Assembly (NCBI GenBank): GCA_964587175.1
Contig: CAZPKK010000014.1
Span: forward strand, 1 to 28,566
DNA length: 28,566 nucleotides
DNA from: CALXVA01 sp964587175
GTDB taxonomy: Bacteria > Bacillota > Clostridia > TANB77 > CAG-508
Reading direction: 5' to 3'
The position numbers were made by a program, and so were the translations under genes. Positions 24,570 through 28,566 of the stretch are shown in pieces. The notes beneath the pieces were generated by a model. The model did not search any database and was not told the origin of the DNA. It saw only the letters and a list, made by a program, of their open reading frames with translations. Position 1 is the first letter of the stretch. Each line of letters starts with the position of its first letter.

Positions 24570-25514
24570 ATGAATAAATTAATAAGGATGAGGAAAATGA
24601 TAATTTGGTTAATTATTTTATTGTTTGTAATTATTTTCACGGGACTTATTACAGGAAATTTTTTGTTTAATTTAGCGTTAAATCCTAAATTTTCTTCATC
24701 AATTATATTTTCTAATAAAATTGATGAAGAAAATGAATTAAAAAAATTAGAAAATGAGCAGTGGCTTGATGAAAATGCGAAAGAAGTGTATATTCAAAAC
24801 CAAAAGCTAAGACTACATAGTTATGAATTAAAAAATAAAAAAGAATCTAAAATTTGGGTAATAGTACTTCATGGTTATTCAAATTCAGCTAGTTTTATGG
24901 TGAGTCCTGCAAAACAATTTTTAAATTATGGATACAATGTATTAATGCCAGATTTACGTGCACATGGTAAGAGTGATGGAAAATATATTGGAATGGGATG
25001 GCTGGAAAAAGATGATATTATGCTATGGATTGATTATCTTATTGCAACATATGGAGATATAAAAATAATATTATATGGAATCTCTGTAGGAGCAGCAACT
25101 GTAATGATGCTAAGTGGGCAAGACTTACCAAGTAATGTGAGGATGGCAATAGAAGATTCTGGTTATACATCAGCTTGGGAAGAATTTAAATATGAATTAA
25201 AACATATATTTAACATGCCTATTTTCCCAGCTCTGTATAATGCAAATTTAATGACTATGATAAGAGCAAAATATTCTTTGAAAAAAGCATCTAGCATAAA
25301 ACAAATAAAAAAATCAAAAATACCAATATTTTTTATACATGGTGATAAAGATAATTTTGTACCTTTTTATATGTTAGATAAATTATACAATGAAGCAACG
25401 TGCAAAAAAGATAGATTAGTAATAAAAAATGCTGGACATACAGAAGCACAACAGATAGAGCCAGAAAAATATTGGCGTGCAGTTAGAAAATTTATAAGGA
25501 GATATATATCTTAA
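24570..25514 (+). CDS. Membrane-anchored alpha/beta hydrolase (S33-like)
   Basis: 314 residues. A basic N-terminus and one transmembrane helix (about 10-32) suggest an extracytoplasmic catalytic domain. The fold shows the oxyanion segment VLHGYSNSASF, MPDLRAHGKSDG, nucleophile elbow YGISVGAA (GxSxG), acid HGDKDNFVP and base NAGHTEA, all in the right order, so it should be active. This matches the Hydrolase_4/serine aminopeptidase S33-like group; the substrate (ester or peptide) cannot be predicted. Start choice is uncertain: ATG 24570 has no SD but gives a basic flank; ATG 24597 lies 8 bases after AAGGA and starts straight in the membrane helix. A GTG at 24546 falls inside the preceding terminator and is unlikely. 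No clear promoter was seen. Confidence 0.8.
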   Translation: MNKLIRMRKMIIWLIILLFVIIFTGLITGNFLFNLALNPKFSSSIIFSNKIDEENELKKLENEQWLDENAKEVYIQNQKLRLHSYELKNKKESKIWVIVLHGYSNSASFMVSPAKQFLNYGYNVLMPDLRAHGKSDGKYIGMGWLEKDDIMLWIDYLIATYGDIKIILYGISVGAATVMMLSGQDLPSNVRMAIEDSGYTSAWEEFKYELKHIFNMPIFPALYNANLMTMIRAKYSLKKASSIKQIKKSKIPIFFIHGDKDNFVPFYMLDKLYNEATCKKDRLVIKNAGHTEAQQIEPEKYWRAVRKFIRRYIS

Positions 25515-25517
25515 AAT

Positions 25518-25552
25518 CTAGAATCAAGTAAAATTTTGAAGACGATTCTAGA
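25518..25552 (+). other. Hairpin downstream of the hydrolase gene
   Basis: TCTAGAATC (25518-25526) pairs perfectly with GATTCTAGA (25544-25552) across a 17-base loop. There is no T-tract, so termination is doubtful. It is possibly an mRNA 3'-end stabiliser. Confidence 0.35.
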
Positions 25553-25641
25553 GAGAAGTGGTATTTCACCCGTATTCAAAACAAGACTGATATCATACAA
25601 AGATGAACAAAGCAACTACTGAAAATATAAAAGAAAATAAA

Positions 25642-25676
25642 TTGACAAGAAGATATAAAAGAATTTTAGATAAAAT
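25642..25676 (+). promoter_or_regulatory. Possible promoter of the nucleoside kinase gene
   Basis: A perfect TTGACA stands at 25642-25647. The -10 at 17-base spacing is poor (TTTAGA, 25665-25670), and a better TAAAAT (25671-25676) is 23 bases away. It is a weak call resting mainly on the -35 box. Confidence 0.3.
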
Positions 25677-25717
25677 ATTTAATTAAATTGCTAATTAGTG
25701 AAGGGAATGATGTAAAA

Positions 25718-26290
25718 ATGGCAAATTCAAAGGTTATAATAGTAGAAGGACCACAAGGAGTAGGAAAAACAACGATAACAGATTATATAAGACATGCAAT
25801 ACCATATACTAATTTATATAGATTAAGTGGGACTGCAGATGCAACAAAGGAAGGCAAAGAAAAAGCAAGAGTGATGTATGAAGATTTATTAGAGTACATG
25901 GAAAAGTTGCAAAACAAAAGTATTAACCTATTATTTGATAGAACTTTTTTTTCAGAAGAAGTATATTGCAGGTTAGGTTTTAAAGAATATAGTTTTACAG
26001 ATGCATATGAAAAGCTGTTAAACAAATTGGCTAAAATGGATTTTGATATTTATTACATTACTTTATTCTTGAGCAACGAAAATGAATTTACAAGAAGGCT
26101 TAACAGAGAGGGGAAAGCGAAGGTAAAATATATAGAGGTTAACCGAGAAAGTAGTTTAAATCAACAAAAAGAGTATTTAAAATTAGCAGAAGAAATAAAA
26201 AGAGAGTATAAAAATATCCATGTTGTTAATATTGATAATAGCAGGAATTTAAAAGAGGTTAAGGAAGAACTAAAAGAAATGCTTAAATAG
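25718..26290 (+). CDS. Thymidylate-kinase-like / deoxynucleoside kinase P-loop protein
   Basis: 190 residues. The Walker A loop is GPQGVGKTT (11-19). A DRTFFSEEVY segment holds the Asp-Arg pair typical of thymidylate kinases and deoxynucleoside kinases. A basic LID-like segment RRLNREGKAK follows at about 128-137. Size and motif order fit a nucleoside or nucleotide kinase that transfers phosphate from ATP; thymidylate kinase proper is usually a little longer, so the substrate is left open. ATG 25718 lies 11 bases after AAGGGA; an in-frame TTG at 25688 would overlap no SD and is less likely. The neighbours give no functional clue. A terminator follows. Confidence 0.7.
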   Translation: MANSKVIIVEGPQGVGKTTITDYIRHAIPYTNLYRLSGTADATKEGKEKARVMYEDLLEYMEKLQNKSINLLFDRTFFSEEVYCRLGFKEYSFTDAYEKLLNKLAKMDFDIYYITLFLSNENEFTRRLNREGKAKVKYIEVNRESSLNQQKEYLKLAEEIKREYKNIHVVNIDNSRNLKEVKEELKEMLK

Positions 26291-26302
26291 GAATAATTAA
26301 GG

Positions 26303-26331
26303 AATACAAGTATAAACTACTTGTATTTTTT
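26303..26331 (+). terminator. Terminator after the nucleoside kinase gene
   Basis: A 10-bp perfect stem (26303-26312 with 26318-26327), 5-base loop and T6 tail. Confidence 0.75.
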
Positions 26332-26349
26332 GTAAAAAGTGAGTATAAT
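26321..26349 (+). promoter_or_regulatory. Promoter of gatCAB, overlapping the terminator
   Basis: TTGTAT (26321-26326), 17 bases, perfect TATAAT (26344-26349). The -35 box is the 3' arm of the preceding terminator. A leader of about 75 bases with no evident T-box precedes gatC. Confidence 0.6.
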
Positions 26350-26431
26350 ATTAAATATTAATTTCGCAAAGGCTAGAGTCAAAAAAATTCTTAAACTAAA
26401 TTTATGCCTTATGAAAGGGAAGTGATGAAAA

Positions 26432-26722
26432 ATGGCAGATGTAAGCAGAGAAGAATTATTGCATATTGCAAGACTTGCAGATTTGAATATTAAGGAGGAA
26501 GAAGTAGATAATTATTTAGCAAATCTTCAGGATATTCTAAATTTTGCAAATGTTGTAAATAATGCAAATACAGAAGGACTAACAGAGACAATAGGCGAAA
26601 ATGACATGTACAATGTTTTTAGAAAAGATGAGGTAAAGGTATTTGAAGATAATTCGGCCCTATTTCAGAATGCAAAGGAGCAGGAAAGAAATATGTTTAA
26701 AATACCAAAGGTTATAAATTAA
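26432..26722 (+). CDS. gatC: Asp-tRNA(Asn)/Glu-tRNA(Gln) amidotransferase subunit C
   Basis: 96 residues, the normal GatC size. The sequence has the family pattern: MADVSREELLHIARLADL at the N-terminus, a helical hairpin with NLQDILNFANVVNNANTEGL, and a C-terminal VFRKDEVK segment. GatC wraps around GatA and stabilises its contact with GatB. It lacks a catalytic site of its own. The SD region GAAAGGGAAG is before the ATG. It is the first gene of gatC-gatA-gatB, 34 bases before gatA, transcribed from the promoter at 26321. Confidence 0.95.
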   Translation: MADVSREELLHIARLADLNIKEEEVDNYLANLQDILNFANVVNNANTEGLTETIGENDMYNVFRKDEVKVFEDNSALFQNAKEQERNMFKIPKVIN

Positions 26723-26756
26723 AAAATGACATAAAAGAGATGGGAGGAAATAGATA

Positions 26757-28229
26757 GTGGACATTACAAGTTTAACAGTGCATGAGCTTATTGATAAATT
26801 AGATAAGAAGGAGCTTACTTCAGAGGAAATAACAAAAGCTTATGTAGATAGAATAAATGAGAAAGAAAAAGATGTTAAAGCTTTTGTTACGACTTTATGT
26901 GACGAAGCTTTAGAAAGAGCGAAAGAAATAGATAAGAAAAAAAGTGCTGGAGAAATAACAAACAGTTTAGCAGGAATTCCAATAGGAATAAAAGATAATA
27001 TGTGTACAAAAGGAGTTAAGACAACTTGTAGTTCAAAGATGTTAGAAGATTTTGTTGCACCATATGATGCTACTGTGGTAGAAAAATTAAATGAAGAAAA
27101 TATAATAGATTTAGGAAAATTAAATATGGATGAGTTTGCGATGGGAGCATCAACAGAGTATTCATATTTCAAAAAAACATGTAACCCTTGGAACTTAAAT
27201 TGTGCGCCAGGTGGTTCGTCTGGAGGAAGTGCAGCAGCTGTTGCAGCTAATCTTGTACCTTGGGCACTTGGAAGTGATACAGGTGGTTCAATTCGTCAGC
27301 CATCGTCATTTTGTGGTGTGGTTGGACTAAAGCCTACTTATGGTTTGGTTTCAAGATATGGTTTAGTAGCATTTGCTTCATCATTAGATCAAATAGGGCC
27401 TATCACAAAAGATGTAACAGATGCAGCAATACTTCTAAATGTTATTGCAGGACATGATGAGAGGGATACAACATCATACAATATTCCTAAAAAAGATTAT
27501 ACAAAAGCTTTAACAGGAGATATAAAAGGCTTAAAAATAGGTATTCCAAAAGAATATTTTGGAGAAGGAATAAACAAAGAAGTTAAAGAAAAGTTAGAAG
27601 AGGCAATAGAAACATATAAAAAGATGGGAGCAGAAGTAGAAGAATTTTCATTAGATATAGCCCAATATGCTTTAGCAACATATTACATTATTGCCTGTGC
27701 AGAAGCAAGTTCGAACTTAGGAAGATTTGATGGAATACGTTATGGATACAGAACAGAAAACTTTACAAATCTAAAAGAATTATATAGAAATTCAAGGAGT
27801 GAAGGTTTTGGACCAGAAGTAAAAAGAAGAATTATACTTGGTACATATGTACTTTCATCAGGATATTATGATGCATATTATAAAAAAGCACAACAGGTTC
27901 GTACTTTAGTAAAAAATGAATTTGATAAAGCTTTTGAAAAATATGATGTGCTTCTTACACCAACTTCGCCAACAGTGGCATTTGAAATGGGAACAAGGTC
28001 AGAAAATCCATTAGAAATGTATTTAGCAGATATTTGTACAGTTTCTGTAAATATTGCAGGTCTTCCTGGAATATCAATCCCATGTGGTGTAGATAGCAAT
28101 AATATGCCAATAGGAATGCAGTTAATTGGAAATAAATTTGAAGAGGAAAAAATATTGAATACAGCGTATGCGTTTGAGCAGAAGTTTGAGTTTCGTAATA
28201 AATACGCACCTAGTTTTTGTAAAAAATAA
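26757..28229 (+). CDS. gatA: Asp-tRNA(Asn)/Glu-tRNA(Gln) amidotransferase subunit A (glutaminase)
   Basis: 490 residues, amidase-signature family. GatA hydrolyses glutamine and channels ammonia to GatB, which amidates the aminoacyl-tRNA. The Ser-cisSer-Lys triad is complete: Lys79 (GIKDN), Ser154 in GGSSGGSAAA and nucleophile Ser178 in SDTGGSIRQP, at the same numbers I recall for the staphylococcal enzyme. A GTG start at 26757 follows GGGAGG by 9 bases. It is 34 bases after gatC and 54 before gatB, in one operon. A T-rich run (28232-28239) after the stop has no hairpin, so it is not a terminator. Confidence 0.97.
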   Translation: MDITSLTVHELIDKLDKKELTSEEITKAYVDRINEKEKDVKAFVTTLCDEALERAKEIDKKKSAGEITNSLAGIPIGIKDNMCTKGVKTTCSSKMLEDFVAPYDATVVEKLNEENIIDLGKLNMDEFAMGASTEYSYFKKTCNPWNLNCAPGGSSGGSAAAVAANLVPWALGSDTGGSIRQPSSFCGVVGLKPTYGLVSRYGLVAFASSLDQIGPITKDVTDAAILLNVIAGHDERDTTSYNIPKKDYTKALTGDIKGLKIGIPKEYFGEGINKEVKEKLEEAIETYKKMGAEVEEFSLDIAQYALATYYIIACAEASSNLGRFDGIRYGYRTENFTNLKELYRNSRSEGFGPEVKRRIILGTYVLSSGYYDAYYKKAQQVRTLVKNEFDKAFEKYDVLLTPTSPTVAFEMGTRSENPLEMYLADICTVSVNIAGLPGISIPCGVDSNNMPIGMQLIGNKFEEEKILNTAYAFEQKFEFRNKYAPSFCKK

Positions 28230-28283
28230 ACTTTTTTTTACAAAACAAATTGCACCATTAAAATCAGAATAGGAGGAGAGATA

Positions 28284-28566
28284 ATGTCAAATTCAGATTA
28301 TGAAATAGTAATGGGACTTGAAGTGCATGCAGAACTTTCAACAAAGACAAAAATATTTTGCTCATGCCCAACAGAGTTTGGAGCAGAGCCAAATAAGCAC
28401 ACATGCCCAATATGTATGGCAATGCCAGGAACTTTGCCAGTACTAAATGAAAAAGTAGTAGAATATGCTGTAAAAGCAGGATTGGCTACTAATTGTGAGA
28501 TATCAAGAAATAGTAAAAACGATAGAAAAAATTATTTTTATCCAGATTTACCAAAATCTTATCAAA
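28284..28566 (+). CDS. gatB: Asp-tRNA(Asn)/Glu-tRNA(Gln) amidotransferase subunit B, 5' part only
   Basis: 94 codons are visible before the window ends, so the gene is cut by the edge and not broken. The translation starts MSNSDYEIVMGLEVHAELST, the typical GatB opening. It has the zinc-type cysteines C26, C28 (CSC) and C41, C44 (CPIC), and ends in RKNYFYPDLPKSYQ, a hallmark of the GatB kinase active site. GatB phosphorylates the Asp or Glu on mischarged tRNA and amidates it with ammonia from GatA. The SD AGGAGGAG lies 5 bases before ATG 28284. Confidence 0.96.
   Translation, partial: MSNSDYEIVMGLEVHAELSTKTKIFCSCPTEFGAEPNKHTCPICMAMPGTLPVLNEKVVEYAVKAGLATNCEISRNSKNDRKNYFYPDLPKSYQ

Noticed and set aside
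25603..25686. 27-codon ORF (MNKATTENIKENK...) before the nucleoside kinase
   Set aside because: It has no SD, contains the TTGACA promoter box, and has no recognisable similarity; chance ORFs of this size are common.
1..28566. Mobile element, prophage or CRISPR array
   Set aside because: No transposase, integrase, phage gene or spaced short direct repeat array was found; the only long repeat is internal to the surface gene.

Overview
The window is an AT-rich (by eye roughly 30% GC) bacterial chromosome segment. Shine-Dalgarno (SD) sites are strong, terminators are simple hairpin/T-tract structures, and promoters are TTGAca/TATAAT-like. A T-box leader on an aminoacyl-tRNA synthetase gene, a CwlD-type spore-cortex amidase, AdhE and GatCAB together point to an anaerobic, probably spore-forming, gut-type Clostridia (Firmicutes). 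No species can be named from the sequence. No phage, IS, transposase, integrase or CRISPR was seen.

Layout. (1) 1-6050: the end of a tRNA-Gly(GCC) gene on the minus strand, then a 5.6-kb gene for a very large cell-wall surface protein. It has a thioester (Cys-Gln) adhesin domain, six long DUF11-like repeats, a SpaA/Cna-B-like domain and a C-terminal membrane tail. Two promoters lie upstream, one overlapped by helically phased TGTAATAT repeats. (2) 6051-8876: a three-gene operon of a membrane-anchored Ig-like protein, a CmpB-like membrane protein and a degenerate receiver-GGDEF protein, ended by a bidirectional terminator. (3) 8873-10582 (minus): an acyl-CoA synthetase-like AMP-binding enzyme. 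(4) 10583-13041: cwlD, a 505-bp spacer and an M23 peptidase, i.e. cell-wall and spore-wall hydrolysis. (5) 13080-16119: leuS with a complete Nudix domain inserted in its editing domain. (6) 16128-21184: a large unrecognised protein with a duplicated helix-turn-helix module, then adhE. (7) 21229-23404 (minus): aspS behind a T-box leader whose specifier codon reads as AAC (Asn), not an Asp codon. (8) 23444-26331: a Gly-rich membrane protein with a TPM-like domain, a membrane-anchored alpha/beta hydrolase and a thymidylate-kinase-like nucleoside kinase. (9) 26321-28566: gatC, gatA and the start of gatB.

How the parts fit. The strongest theme is aminoacyl-tRNA supply. GatCAB amidates mischarged Asp-tRNA(Asn) and/or Glu-tRNA(Gln), and an aspS leader that appears to sense tRNA-Asn is what one expects if this AspRS also supplies Asn-tRNA indirectly. 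The Nudix-containing LeuRS is a second unusual translation component. A second theme is the envelope: thioester adhesin, Ig-like and CmpB-like membrane proteins, amidase, M23 peptidase and TPM-like protein.

Limits: all homology calls are from motif recognition by eye. RNA structures were paired by hand and promoters were read as boxes only.
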